Assembly (NCBI RefSeq): GCF_047973035.1
Contig: NZ_JBKEBF010000033.1
Span: forward strand, 1-64,000
DNA: 64,000 bases
Source: Oleidesulfovibrio sp047973035
Lineage (GTDB): Bacteria; Desulfobacterota; Desulfovibrionia; Desulfovibrionales; Desulfovibrionaceae
Direction: 5' to 3'
In this document: positions 31,646 to 40,932 of the stretch, one piece after another
Layout of the letters: every line of letters begins with the position of its first letter
Numbering within the stretch: the first letter of the stretch is position 1
The notes under the pieces: model-generated
Database searches by the model: none
The model's input: the letters and a program-made list of their open reading frames with translations, nothing else
Told to the model about the DNA's origin: nothing
Position numbers and translations under genes: made by a program

Positions 31646-34369
31646 CTATGCTTTGCCCTTAAGGCCTGCAAGCACCTTTTCCGGCAGCGCCGGCAGACGG
31701 GTGATGCGCACACCGCAGGCATTGTAGATGCCGTTGATGACGGCTGCGTGCGGGCAGGTAAGCGGCAGTTCGCCTACGCCTGCTGCGCCGAAGGGACCTT
31801 CGGGACGCGGAGATTCGTGGTAGATGATATCCATCTCGTCAGGAATCTGCTTGATGTAGGGGAAACCTGCACCAACCATGGTGGAGTGCTTCTTGATGTC
31901 CTCGAAGTCTTCGGTAAGTGCCAGACCGATGGCCTGAGCAACGCCGCCGTACATCTGGCCGTCAACGGCCAGTTTGTTCACAACCTTACCTACGTCGGCA
32001 ACCATGGTCATTTTTTCTACCGTGGTCTTACCGGTGGCGATTTCTACTGCCACTTCGGCAAGGAAGAGACCGTACATGTATACGGCAAAGGGATTGCCCT
32101 GACCGTTGGTGTCGCAGTCGGTGCAGGGTGCAGACCACTTGCCGTTGTATTTGGTGGAGATTTTTTCATCCACCATTTCCTGATAGGTGCGGAAGGAACC
32201 ATCGCCTTTGCGCATACCTCCCAGCAGCAGTTCACACGCAGCCTTGATGGCGCGACCTACAACAACCTGAGAACGGCTGCCGCCGGCGGGGCCGCCGTTG
32301 GGGCAGAACTCGGTATCGTTAAGCACAACCTTGACGGCTTCAGGCTTGAATCCGGCAGGGCGCAGCGCTTCATGAGCGGTGGTCTGTGCGCCGATGTCGG
32401 CACCCTGACCATGGTCGTGCCATGTGGTGTACACGGTCACGGTGTTGTCCGCGTTCAGCTCTACGTTCACTTCCGCAGTGTCGGGGCCGTCAAGGCCGCA
32501 GCCGTATACGCCCAGAGACATACCTACGCCGCGTTTGACTTCGGCGGTGCTGTTTTTGGCCGCTTTTTCCTTGGCTGCTTTGTAGATGGGCCGCAGGGTG
32601 TCCAGCATGTCAGGCAGGCTGTACACTTCGGGGGCCTGACCGGTGGGGGTGGTGGAGCCGGGACGGTAGGCGTTTTTGTAACGCAGTTCCAGCGGGTCCA
32701 TGCCCAGCTTTTCGGCCAGCATATCCATAAGCACTTCAGAGGCGAACTCACTCTGGGGCGAGCCGTAACCGCGGAATGCAGAACCCCATGCGTGGTTGGT
32801 GCAGACGGTACGGCCCTGACCGCGGATGTTGTTGATTTCATAGCCGGCACCGATGAACTGGGCACCGCGCAGGGTCAGAAGGTCGCCGAACTCGGAGTAG
32901 GGACCGTGGTCAACGGACCAGTCGGTTTCCATACCCAGCAGCTTGCCTTCCTTGTCAGCGGCAAAGCGGACGTTCATGAAGAACGGCGAACGCTTACCCG
33001 TGTAAGTCTGTTGCTGGTACCATGTGTAGTTCAGGTATACGGGCTGGCCCGTGGCGATGCAGGCCGCACCGACCAGAGCTTCCATAGTGGGGCTGAACTT
33101 GTAGCCGAAGGTACCGCCGGTGGGGTTCTGCACCATGATCATGTTGTCGGGCTCGATGCCGAGACCGGGGGCGATCATGAACATATGCAGGTGCAGGCCG
33201 ATGGACTTGGAATGGATGCACAGCTTGCCGTCTTCGTTGAAGTACGCAAAGCCTACGTCCGGTTCGATGGGCATATGCGGTTGACGACCTACGTAGAAGT
33301 CGCCCTCTGCCACAACATCGGCTTTGTCAAAGATAGGAGCGGTTTCGTCACCCTTAACGATGTTCTGTTCAAAGTACACGTTGGGGGTGCCGGGGTGAAT
33401 TTCCATGGCGTCATCAGCCATGGCTTCGGGGGCGCTCATGTATGCTGGCAGCACTTCCAGATCCACTTTTACCTTTTCGGCAGCAGCCTTGGCGTGTTCT
33501 TCGGTGTCTGCGCAGACAATGGCGATGGCGTCGCCGTACTGGTATACTTTTTCGTCACACAGGATGGGGCGGTCCCAGCCGTCACCTTTGTTGGTGGGGA
33601 AGGTGATAAGACCGGTGATGCGGTTTTTACCCTTGATGTCCTTATGGGTGACAACCTTGACCACGCCGGGCATTTTTTCGGCCTCGGAGGTGTCGATGCC
33701 GAGAATGCGAGCGTGAGAAGCTTCTGCCTGCACCAGTGCAAGGCGCAGGGTGCCTTCGGGCATCTTGATGCCGAGGTCCGCACCGTAATCAAGCGTGCCG
33801 GTAACTTTGGCAACGCCGGTGGGGCGGGGGTACTTGGAGCCGAAGATACGGCCGTCTTCAGGGATTTTGAACAGCAGCTCGTTTACCTTCATGTCACCGC
33901 GCAGGACAGCGGCAGCGTCCATAACGGCGTCTACCAGCGGCTTGTAGCCGGTGCAGCGGCAGGCGTTGCGGTGTTTCTGGAACCAGTCACGTACTTCTTC
34001 GCGGGAGGGCGAAGTGTTCTGGTCAAGCAGAGCCTTGGCGGAAACAATGAAGCCGGGCGAGCAGAAGCCGCACTGTGCGCCGCCGTGCGCGAGCCATGCA
34101 ACCTGCAGCGGGTGCAGGTTGTCGGGGGTGCCGACGCCTTCCAGCGTGGTGACTGCGGCACCGTCTGCAAGACGGCTCATCTTGTAGCTGCACGAACGGA
34201 TAACTTTTCCGTCCACGATAACGCTGCAGCTGCCGCATTGACCGGTTCCACAACCGATCTTAACGCTGGTAAGCCCCAGACTTTCGCGCAGATAGGTAGC
34301 AAGTGTTGCGTCCGGCTTGACAATTGCCATGCGGGGCGCTCCGTTAACCATGAGCGAACGTTTGATCAT
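31646..34369 (-). CDS. mop: molybdenum aldehyde oxidoreductase (Mop)
   Basis: Oxidises aldehydes to carboxylic acids with water as oxygen donor. At 907 residues and with near-continuous similarity it corresponds to the D. gigas aldehyde oxidoreductase, a xanthine oxidase-family enzyme with two [2Fe-2S] clusters, a molybdopterin cytosine dinucleotide cofactor and no flavin. Seen: plant-type cluster Cys (GCGTGQCGSCSV), second cluster (GGAQCGFCSPGF, NACRCTGYKPLV), GGTFGYKFSP and RGYGSPQSEFASE of the Mo domain, and GVGELPLTCPH with the catalytic Glu near residue 869. AAGGAGG precedes the ATG. Its codon use lets a very long antisense frame stay open, typical of a highly expressed gene. It lies 112 bases after the MoeA-like gene. 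Confidence 0.97.
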   Translation of the reverse strand: MIKRSLMVNGAPRMAIVKPDATLATYLRESLGLTSVKIGCGTGQCGSCSVIVDGKVIRSCSYKMSRLADGAAVTTLEGVGTPDNLHPLQVAWLAHGGAQCGFCSPGFIVSAKALLDQNTSPSREEVRDWFQKHRNACRCTGYKPLVDAVMDAAAVLRGDMKVNELLFKIPEDGRIFGSKYPRPTGVAKVTGTLDYGADLGIKMPEGTLRLALVQAEASHARILGIDTSEAEKMPGVVKVVTHKDIKGKNRITGLITFPTNKGDGWDRPILCDEKVYQYGDAIAIVCADTEEHAKAAAEKVKVDLEVLPAYMSAPEAMADDAMEIHPGTPNVYFEQNIVKGDETAPIFDKADVVAEGDFYVGRQPHMPIEPDVGFAYFNEDGKLCIHSKSIGLHLHMFMIAPGLGIEPDNMIMVQNPTGGTFGYKFSPTMEALVGAACIATGQPVYLNYTWYQQQTYTGKRSPFFMNVRFAADKEGKLLGMETDWSVDHGPYSEFGDLLTLRGAQFIGAGYEINNIRGQGRTVCTNHAWGSAFRGYGSPQSEFASEVLMDMLAEKLGMDPLELRYKNAYRPGSTTPTGQAPEVYSLPDMLDTLRPIYKAAKEKAAKNSTAEVKRGVGMSLGVYGCGLDGPDTAEVNVELNADNTVTVYTTWHDHGQGADIGAQTTAHEALRPAGFKPEAVKVVLNDTEFCPNGGPAGGSRSQVVVGRAIKAACELLLGGMRKGDGSFRTYQEMVDEKISTKYNGKWSAPCTDCDTNGQGNPFAVYMYGLFLAEVAVEIATGKTTVEKMTMVADVGKVVNKLAVDGQMYGGVAQAIGLALTEDFEDIKKHSTMVGAGFPYIKQIPDEMDIIYHESPRPEGPFGAAGVGELPLTCPHAAVINGIYNACGVRITRLPALPEKVLAGLKGKA

Positions 34370-34481
34370 CGCGATCCTCCTTGCGGATTAATGTGACCTG
34401 ATGCCGTGCATAAGCGGCAGCCAGAGCACTGTGTCTGTGTATCCATACGTCCTGTGAGAACGTTAGTGGTGCAGGTTGCAA

Positions 34482-35507
34482 TCAATCAGTCTTGCCGAAT
34501 GGGCACACCGGAAAACGGCACGGTTCGCATTGCGCACAAAAGCCGCCGTGGGCAAAGGCGGCAATATCGTCGCGGGTGACTTTCTGTTTTGCCAGCAGGC
34601 GCGGCACGACGATGTCAAAAATACTCGCGCGGTAGTACATTACGCAGCCCGGCAGGCCGAGAACCGGCACATCGCCAATGTATGCCAGCATGAACATCAC
34701 ACCGGGGAATGTGGGTGAACCGTATGTCACCACCTCCGCACCGGTGGACCTGATGCTGGCCGGAGTCTGATCGTCGGGGTCCACACTCATGCCGCCCGTG
34801 ACCACCACCATGTCTGCACCTTCATCCACAAATTGCAGGATGGATGCGCGGGTAGCGGCGGGATCATCGCCCACAAAAGTCTGCCCCATGACGGACGAGC
34901 CGAGAGCGGCAAATTTTTTGCGCATGACAGGGCCGAATTTATCTTTGATGCGGCCATGCAGAATCTCGTTGCCGGTGGTCACCGCGCCTACTTTGAAGTG
35001 TTGCAGAGGGGCCACCTGAACAACAGGTCCATGCTGGGCACAGATAGCTTCAACTTCTTCTATGCGTTCACGTTCAATGACCAGCGGTACAATGCGCGTG
35101 CCTGCAACAGGGCGGGAGCTGGGAATGTGCTGGTTGGAATGCATGGTTGCCAGCACCACTTCTGGCACGCTGTTAATGGCAGCCAGCGCCTGTGTGTTGA
35201 TCTGCAGCAGACCGGGTTCGGCAATGAAGTTGATCCGGCCTTCACTACAGTCGGACAGGGTGATGCCGGAGCCTGCTGCCGCGGTGGCAATGCGCAGGGC
35301 TGCTTCGTCTTCATGAATGTGTGTGTCGCCCAGCGAGAGCACGTACAGGTGTTCTTTACCTATGTTTAACAGGTCGGGGATGTCCTCTTCGGTGATTACA
35401 TGGCCCTTTTTAAAGGCGCGGCCTTTGTATTCGCCCGGAACAATTCGGGTAAGATCGTGGCAGAGCACGGTGCCTACAGCTTCCTGAACGGGGATGGCTT
35501 TCATCAT
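34482..35507 (-). CDS. MoeA/MogA-like molybdopterin-binding protein
   Basis: A 341-residue protein related to MoeA, which inserts molybdenum into adenylated molybdopterin. It starts like a MoeA domain (VQEAVGTVLCHDLTRIVPGEYKGRAFKKGHVI), and the C-terminal half has the MoCF-type fold (VGAVTTGNEIL, DEGADMVVVTGGMSVDPDDQTPASI, LGLPGCVMYYRASIFDIVVPRLLA). It is shorter than MoeA, and ends in a Cys-rich tail (GFCAQCEPCRFPVC) that may bind a metal. Start at 35507 has CGGAG upstream. As first gene after the sigma-54 promoter and directly upstream of mop, it is probably dedicated to that enzyme. Confidence 0.85.
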   Translation of the reverse strand: MMKAIPVQEAVGTVLCHDLTRIVPGEYKGRAFKKGHVITEEDIPDLLNIGKEHLYVLSLGDTHIHEDEAALRIATAAAGSGITLSDCSEGRINFIAEPGLLQINTQALAAINSVPEVVLATMHSNQHIPSSRPVAGTRIVPLVIERERIEEVEAICAQHGPVVQVAPLQHFKVGAVTTGNEILHGRIKDKFGPVMRKKFAALGSSVMGQTFVGDDPAATRASILQFVDEGADMVVVTGGMSVDPDDQTPASIRSTGAEVVTYGSPTFPGVMFMLAYIGDVPVLGLPGCVMYYRASIFDIVVPRLLAKQKVTRDDIAAFAHGGFCAQCEPCRFPVCPFGKTD

Positions 35508-35709
35508 GGTTATGAGACTCCGGTGGAGCAGCGGCCCTTTATTAGTTTCATATGCACAAAGAAGCATATTAAGTTCGCTTAAAAAAGACACAGTCGTGTC
35601 TCACCCTGCACCACAGCATCGTTTACTGTGTTGCAAGGAGCCTGTCATATGCAGGCGAAAAGCTTATGTACGGCGTTCTTCCTTGGCAGCATTGTATTGT
35701 TATGCATTA

Positions 35710-35726
35710 GGCAAAGAACGGGCCAG
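35710..35726 (-). promoter_or_regulatory. sigma-54 (-24/-12) promoter of the moeA-like/mop operon
   Basis: The minus-strand sequence CTGGCCCGTTCTTTGCC matches the RpoN consensus: TGGC at -24, TTGC at -12, with GG and GC exactly ten bases apart. Transcription would begin near 35698, about 190 bases before the MoeA-like start. The same element, with two changes, stands before the alcohol dehydrogenase at 45024. An NtrC-type activator gene lies 230 bases further upstream. Confidence 0.8.
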
Positions 35727-35797
35727 TTTTATATATTTAGCAATATAGTGTAGTTATACGTTGTATCGTGCATCCTGATGGTCTTTGCAGGTAAGCT

Positions 35798-35819
35798 CTT
35801 TGTGCCAAAAAGCACAAAG
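35798..35819. promoter_or_regulatory. candidate activator site upstream of the sigma-54 promoter
   Basis: CTTTGTGC and GCACAAAG form a perfect 8-base inverted repeat with a 6-base spacer, centred about 85 bases upstream of the -24 element, the right distance for an enhancer-binding protein. The half-site also resembles CRP/FNR-type sites (TGTGN-N6-NCACA), so a regulator of that family is the alternative. Confidence 0.55.
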
Positions 35820-35961
35820 TTTATCCTGTGCGCATCATTCTTATATGTAATATCAAGATGTTATGCAATGTGTCTTTATGGCCCTTCATACAAGCGTTTT
35901 TGGGTCATTTTGGCCCAGTCTGATTATATGTTTATCAATATCGGATAAGTGTGTGCCGAAA

Positions 35962-37305
35962 CTACATGTTATAACGCTCAAGCTTGCGATACAGGGTCTT
36001 GCGCCCGATGCCCAGCGCTTTCGATGCCTGCTGCCGGTTGCCGTTGAAAAAGGCCAGTGCTCTGGTAATGTGTTCCCGCTCCATTTGTTCCAGCGAAAAA
36101 ATGCTGCTGTCTAGACCGCTGGTTTCAGCCCGCTCCACAAGATCACGAGGCAGTGACCGTTCAGAGATGATACCGTTTTCTGAAAGTATGATGCTGCGCT
36201 CAAGCACGTTGCGAAGCTCGCGAACGTTGCCCGGCCAGTCATAATGTTGCAGACACTGCATGGCCCTGTCGCTGACCGTCAGATTGCTGTTACCCATGGC
36301 ATTGCCCAGCTTGCCCAGAAAGTGTTCCACCAGCAGAGGGATGTCTTCTTTTCGTTCACGCAGCGGGGCGACTGTAATGTGAAAAACATTGATGCGGTGG
36401 TACAGCGCATCATTAAAACGGCCTGCCTCTACCTCTTCCGTCAGGTTGCGGCTGGTGGCAAAGATGAAACGGGTGTCCAGCTGGCGTTCATTTTTTTCAC
36501 CCACGCGACGATAGCGCTTGGCTTCCAGCACACGCAGAAGCGCCCCCTGAACCTCCAGCGGAAGCTCGCCTATTTCGTCAAGAAACAGCGTGCCTGTGTC
36601 GGCAAATGCCAGCAGACCTTCGCGGTTGTCGGTGGCACCTGTAAATGACCCCTTGGTGTGCCCGAACAGTTCGCTGCGCATTAATTCTTTTTGCAGAGTA
36701 GCGCAGTTTTTTACCAGAAAGGGTTTACTACTGCGGGTGCTGAGGGACTGAATCGAATGCGCGACCACATCTTTGCCCACGCCACTTTCACCAGTGATGA
36801 GCACCGGGACATCTGTAGGCGCAACCTTGCCCGTAAGGTAACGTATCTGTTTAATTTCTGCAGAATTTCCTACCAGCTTTGACGGGGATGCCGTGCTGTG
36901 AGAGAGGCGGAAGCTGCGGTTTTCTCGCTGCAGGCATACCCGCTGGTAGGCCCGTTCTACAACCAGCTCAACCCTGTCCAGATGGAAAGGTTTGGTGACG
37001 TAATCGTATGCACCAAGCCGCATGGCCTCAACCGCGTTGTCAATGTTGCCGTGGCCGGTAATCAGGATAAATTCGACATCGGGGTACCTGCCTTTTAGCT
37101 CCACCATCAGGTCCAGCCCGTCCGCGTCGGGCAGGCGGATGTCAGATACCACTACGTCATATCGCTGCCTGCTCAGCTTGTCGCGCCCTTCACGGGCATT
37201 TTGCGCAGTGTGAACGATGCGGTCCTGTGTTGTCAGTTCGCGTTCGAGCAGTCGTAGAATAGATTCTTCATCATCAATCACAAGGATGCTGTATATATCA
37301 GACAC
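35962..37305 (-). CDS. NtrC-family sigma-54-dependent response regulator
   Basis: A 447-residue activator. Receiver domain (VIDDEES start, phospho-acceptor Asp in VVVSDIRLP, Lys in YDYVTKPF), AAA+ domain (Walker A GESGVGKDVVA, the sigma-54 contact loop GSFTGATDN, Walker B TLFLDEIGEL) and a Fis-type helix-turn-helix at the C-terminus (NRQQASKALGIGRKTLYRKL). The contact loop reads GSFTGA rather than the usual GAFTGA, and the Walker A has Val-Gly-Lys-Asp. Start is a GTG that overlaps the kinase gene by 8 bases. The nearby sigma-54 promoters at 35710 and 45105 are its obvious candidate targets. Confidence 0.93.
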   Translation of the reverse strand: MSDIYSILVIDDEESILRLLERELTTQDRIVHTAQNAREGRDKLSRQRYDVVVSDIRLPDADGLDLMVELKGRYPDVEFILITGHGNIDNAVEAMRLGAYDYVTKPFHLDRVELVVERAYQRVCLQRENRSFRLSHSTASPSKLVGNSAEIKQIRYLTGKVAPTDVPVLITGESGVGKDVVAHSIQSLSTRSSKPFLVKNCATLQKELMRSELFGHTKGSFTGATDNREGLLAFADTGTLFLDEIGELPLEVQGALLRVLEAKRYRRVGEKNERQLDTRFIFATSRNLTEEVEAGRFNDALYHRINVFHITVAPLRERKEDIPLLVEHFLGKLGNAMGNSNLTVSDRAMQCLQHYDWPGNVRELRNVLERSIILSENGIISERSLPRDLVERAETSGLDSSIFSLEQMEREHITRALAFFNGNRQQASKALGIGRKTLYRKLERYNM

Positions 37306-38530
37306 GTCGTTCTCCGTGATTACCGGGTAGCGTTACGGTGAAGCGCGACCCTTTGCCCTCGGTGCTTTTAACGGTAATTTCTCCTCCGTGCTGCCGCACG
37401 ATGGAATAACAGGTTGAAAGTCCGATACCGATGCCTTTGCCTACGCTTTTGGTAGTAAAAAAAGGCTCGAACAATTTGTCGAGAATCTCTTTGGCGATGC
37501 CGCAACCTGTGTCACTGACAATAACCTGCGCGCCTTCGTCACCGTACCGGATTGTCTGGACAGTAAGCTCTCCGGCAAAATAGCAACGGTCTTTGTTGCT
37601 GGTTTCGCTCATGGAATCCAGAGCGTTGGTCAGCAAATTAAGAATTACCTGTTTGAGCTGGGCTTCATCGCCGAAAATATGGGGAATAGTGTCATCAAGG
37701 TTCATGTTTACCTTGATGTTATGGTGCTTTTTGAAGTGGTTATGAAGAAGCCAGACAGTTTCTGATACCACCGCATTCAGGCTGAGGGGCGAAAAGTCAG
37801 ACGATGACGGGCGGCTGAAGGTAAGCAGGGTCTGGACAATGTCCTGACAGCGCAGACATTCTTTAAGTATGGTGTCTGTATATTCCTGAAAGTCTGTGAA
37901 CAGCTGTTCGTCCACCAACCCCTGCAGCCTGGGCAGGCGCCTGCGGATGCCTTCCGCAAAGCCGGTCACGGCGGTCAGGGGGTTGTTGATCTCATGCGCT
38001 ACGCCGGCTGCCAGAACACCCATGGTGGCCATTTTTTCTGCCTGATAGAATTTAGCCTGATATTCTTTTTCCAGCGTGACATCGCGTTTGAAAATGAGCA
38101 CACGGTGCTCCGGCAGATACGGGCTTTTCAGTGGTGACGCGACCATCTCAAACTGCATGTTCCGTCCGTTTATACGGAAGATCGCTGTTTCGCGGCAGAC
38201 AGTGTCGGTGCTGAGAGACCGGAAAGCCGGACATTCTTTGCAGGCTGTGTCGGTGTGGCGGAAATATTTGTAACAGTACTGGCCGCGCGGGTCGCTGTCG
38301 GGGAAAAGCTGCATGAAGACGTGATTTACAGAGATAATGCGCAAATCTTCAGAAAGCACCATCATTACGTCGGTGATGCCGTCCAGAATGGCCGCGGTTT
38401 CACGCCGTTGTTCTTCCAGCTCCTGATTGCTTTCTTTCAGTTCCTCAATGCTTTGCTGCAGTTCCTGAAAAAAGTTCAGTTTACTATGTTCAATGCCGAC
38501 AAGGTCTTCAATGGTGGTTTTCGATTTCAT
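37298..38530 (-). CDS. PAS-domain sensor histidine kinase
   Basis: A 410-residue cytoplasmic kinase without membrane segments. An N-terminal coiled coil (about 10-45) leads to a PAS domain (about 45-165) that carries several Cys (YCYKYF, TACKECPAF), suggesting redox or metal sensing. The HisKA box reads LAAGVAHEINNPLTAVTGF with the phospho-His, and the ATPase domain has QVILNLLTNALDS (N box), VSDTGCGI (G1) and GKGIGIGLSTCYSIV (G2). Start at 38530 shares a base with the stop of the alcohol dehydrogenase gene (TGATG). It is the clear partner of the NtrC-type regulator encoded next. Confidence 0.92.
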   Translation of the reverse strand: MKSKTTIEDLVGIEHSKLNFFQELQQSIEELKESNQELEEQRRETAAILDGITDVMMVLSEDLRIISVNHVFMQLFPDSDPRGQYCYKYFRHTDTACKECPAFRSLSTDTVCRETAIFRINGRNMQFEMVASPLKSPYLPEHRVLIFKRDVTLEKEYQAKFYQAEKMATMGVLAAGVAHEINNPLTAVTGFAEGIRRRLPRLQGLVDEQLFTDFQEYTDTILKECLRCQDIVQTLLTFSRPSSSDFSPLSLNAVVSETVWLLHNHFKKHHNIKVNMNLDDTIPHIFGDEAQLKQVILNLLTNALDSMSETSNKDRCYFAGELTVQTIRYGDEGAQVIVSDTGCGIAKEILDKLFEPFFTTKSVGKGIGIGLSTCYSIVRQHGGEITVKSTEGKGSRFTVTLPGNHGERRV

Positions 38531-39672
38531 CACCACGCCTCTTTGCATATCCCCATCAGGTCTACCCATGTGGCCTCACGCGGGTTGGTAAGGGCACATT
38601 CGTCCGGAACAGCCATCTTGCAGATTTCTTCAAGCTGGCTGTCATCGGGCAGGATTTCGCGCAGCTTGGTTGTAACGCCCAGTGATTCAAACAATGACTC
38701 AAGGCGTTCTATTCCGGCAAGAGCCTGCGATGCTCCGGAAGTTGTGCACGAGCCCAGCACCGTTGATGCTATTCGTTCCATTTTTGCGGGGCAGACTTTC
38801 ATGTTGTAACGCATGACATGCGGCAGCAGAACAGGGTGCACAAGCCCGTGCAGCACATCAAAACGGCCCCCCAGCGAATGCGCAAGCGCATGACCGATAC
38901 CGAGCCCCGCGTTGCTGAAGGACATGCCGGCGGCAGTGCTGGCGATACTCAGTTTTTCCAGAGCCATGGGGTCGCGCGTGCGCGCGGCGGGTTCCAGATT
39001 TTCCATTATCAGTGATGTGGCAAAAAGTGCCTGTGTTTCGGTAAACGGCGATGCCAGCTTGGAAACATATGATTCCACAGCATGGGCAAGCGCATCCACA
39101 GCAGAGGCAATGATGAGTTCCGAGGTTTTGGTAAGCAGCAGAGAAGGGTCGATAATGGAGACGTTGGGAACAAGCGAACGGCTGATGATGGACATTTTCA
39201 GCTGCCGCTCAACGTCAGTGATAATACAGAACTGCGAGATGTCCGAGCCGCTACCTGCTGTTGTAGGAATAAAAATCATGGGCGGCAGCGGGCGCATGAT
39301 GCGGTTGGCACCTTCGTAGTCCCTTATCCGGCCGCCGTTGCTGGCAATAGTGGCAATACCTTTGGCAGCATCTATCGGGCTGCCGCCGCCTAGACCTATA
39401 ATCAGGTCGGCATGCTCTTCATTATAGAGCTGTGCGCCCTTGTGTACCTGCCAGTCACGAGGGTTTGAATCCACTTCATTGAAGTAGATACATTCAAGTT
39501 TATCCTCTGAAAGGATGTTAATGACGCGCTGCACCCAGCCGGCGTCTTCAAGACCGGGATCACTTACCAGAAAGATTCTTCGTGCACCCAGCCTGAGCGC
39601 ACACTGTCCCAGATAGCGCAAGCTTGAGTTGCCGAAGATAACTTCCGGAATAGCGAACTTCGTTACCGACAT
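38530..39672 (-). CDS. iron-containing alcohol dehydrogenase, in operon with a two-component system
   Basis: A 380-residue type III (iron-dependent) NAD-linked alcohol dehydrogenase. NAD site LGGGSPIDAAKGIA, TTAGSGSD substrate-side segment, and metal ligands in GIGHALAHSLGG and LHGLVHPVLLPHV. Activity on short primary alcohols or on lactaldehyde/propanediol is usual for such proteins; the specificity cannot be read. The start at 39672 has GAGGAGG eight bases before it. Being first gene in an operon with the kinase and the regulator is notable: the enzyme and its controllers are made together, so it may generate or remove the inducing signal. Confidence 0.9.
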   Translation of the reverse strand: MSVTKFAIPEVIFGNSSLRYLGQCALRLGARRIFLVSDPGLEDAGWVQRVINILSEDKLECIYFNEVDSNPRDWQVHKGAQLYNEEHADLIIGLGGGSPIDAAKGIATIASNGGRIRDYEGANRIMRPLPPMIFIPTTAGSGSDISQFCIITDVERQLKMSIISRSLVPNVSIIDPSLLLTKTSELIIASAVDALAHAVESYVSKLASPFTETQALFATSLIMENLEPAARTRDPMALEKLSIASTAAGMSFSNAGLGIGHALAHSLGGRFDVLHGLVHPVLLPHVMRYNMKVCPAKMERIASTVLGSCTTSGASQALAGIERLESLFESLGVTTKLREILPDDSQLEEICKMAVPDECALTNPREATWVDLMGICKEAW

Positions 39673-40433
39673 GCCGCCTCCTCGGATCATGAAAAGGTAT
39701 ATTCCGCCCTGTTCATACCCACTAACTCCCCTTTTGAGCAAGCCTGAAAAATAAAAGAATCGCCTATGTTTTTACAGACATGTTAACGGAATAGAAGGCA
39801 ATATAGATGACATTTGTGTTCATGTATCGCACGTGGCGGCTGTTTATAGAACAGTTACGGCAAGTTGTGCTGCTACTGCTGAAGATGACAGTTGTATGAA
39901 ATTATCGTGTACGGGGTGTGTAACAATGCGCCCTGTGGTGTTTATAAGCCTGTAATACGCGAGTGCGCCGCGTAAGAACTGCGTTTTTGCTGATATTTCT
40001 TGGAGATAAGTTGTTTAAGGCATTACTCATGCCAAAGTATGATATGTCATTTTTTTATTCCTGCTGCTGCGCGGAGTGTGTTTGTGTGAAGCTGCTTGAG
40101 TTTAAAAAGTCATTAGAATCGTGCATGTTGTCTTTTTTAAAATGCGATTTTTTACACGTGTAAATGCATGACACATGTGGCGTAAGCCGCTGATTGCCGG
40201 AAACTATTTTTTGTCTGTCTGACTATGGGCGAAGAGCCCATCTGTCTGTGATTCAATCATCTATTTTGTTACCATTGTGTGACAACGTTATAATAAACAG
40301 AAGTTGCCTGTTTTCGCTGTTGACCATCTGTTTTGCCTCCCTACATTTTTTATAAGGGTGTAGTTATGCTGAGCGTGTGCGCTTTGATGCAAAGCCTCAC
40401 TGCCGGTTACGGGTATTAAAAACGGGGGGCGTT
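39673..40433. other. 760 bases without a firm gene
   Basis: Contains the divergent promoter regions of the alcohol dehydrogenase operon and of the 64-residue ORF at 40434. A 66-codon frame at 39963-40163 lacks a ribosome site and a recognisable protein. AT-rich throughout. I looked for a -24/-12 sigma-54 element on the minus strand and found none with both the GG and GC in place. Confidence 0.5.
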
Positions 40434-40628
40434 ATGAAAATTGCAGTAGAAATTACTATTTTCGGCCATGTGATACGTGAAGTTGTAGACTATCCGGGAG
40501 TGCCGGAGTCGCAGGCAGAAGTTATCCAGTGGCTCATGAATCAGACAGGTTATCGCTGGGCTGATTATGAAAATGCGCCTTCGGAAGATAAGCAGATTTA
40601 TCACCTTGACGACTCGGTGGTTCATTAG
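40434..40628 (+). CDS. small hypothetical protein
   Basis: A 64-residue acidic protein that I do not recognise (MKIAVEITIFGHVIREVVDY start, NQTGYRWADYENAPSEDKQ towards the end). It begins with a good GGGGGGC ribosome site and is followed by a strong terminator, so it is very probably a real single-gene unit. No Cys, signal peptide or membrane helix. A start further up at 40377 is open but has no ribosome site. Confidence 0.65.
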   Translation: MKIAVEITIFGHVIREVVDYPGVPESQAEVIQWLMNQTGYRWADYENAPSEDKQIYHLDDSVVH

Positions 40629-40677
40629 CCCTGTAGCGCGCCGCAGCGGGTTAAAGACGGTGCGAGAACTATAGATT

Positions 40678-40710
40678 GAGCCTCCGCCTTAGGGCGGAGG
40701 CTCTCTTTTT
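40678..40710 (+). terminator. terminator after the 64-residue gene
   Basis: GAGCCTCCGCC and GGCGGAGGCTC form a perfect 11-bp stem with loop TTAG, followed by TCTTTTT. Confidence 0.92.
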
Positions 40711-40932
40711 CGGGCATAGAAGGGCTATGGTGTGGAGAGGTCTTTTACGCGTTGTGTAGCAGGGACGGGCGAAAGAGGAGGTGATGTTACTAATCGGGTG
40801 CATTATTCATAGTGTCTAAAATTATTCTGTTGCAAACGTAGCCGTTAGATTTTTTGCATAGGTAAATCATTACAGTGATTATGCTTAGCAGGGTAAAAAA
40901 GAGAGGATGAAATTTTAGCAAGCGAGCGAAAT

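Noticed and set aside
31748..34396. An 882-codon open frame antisense to mop
   Set aside because: It lies wholly opposite a gene with unmistakable molybdoenzyme motifs. Its predicted protein is Val/Gly/His-rich with no known domain; it is an effect of the strong codon bias of mop.
39790..39860. Possible sigma-54 element upstream of the first alcohol dehydrogenase
   Set aside because: The candidates (TGTC-N7-TTGC and similar) lack the invariant GG at -24 with correct spacing.
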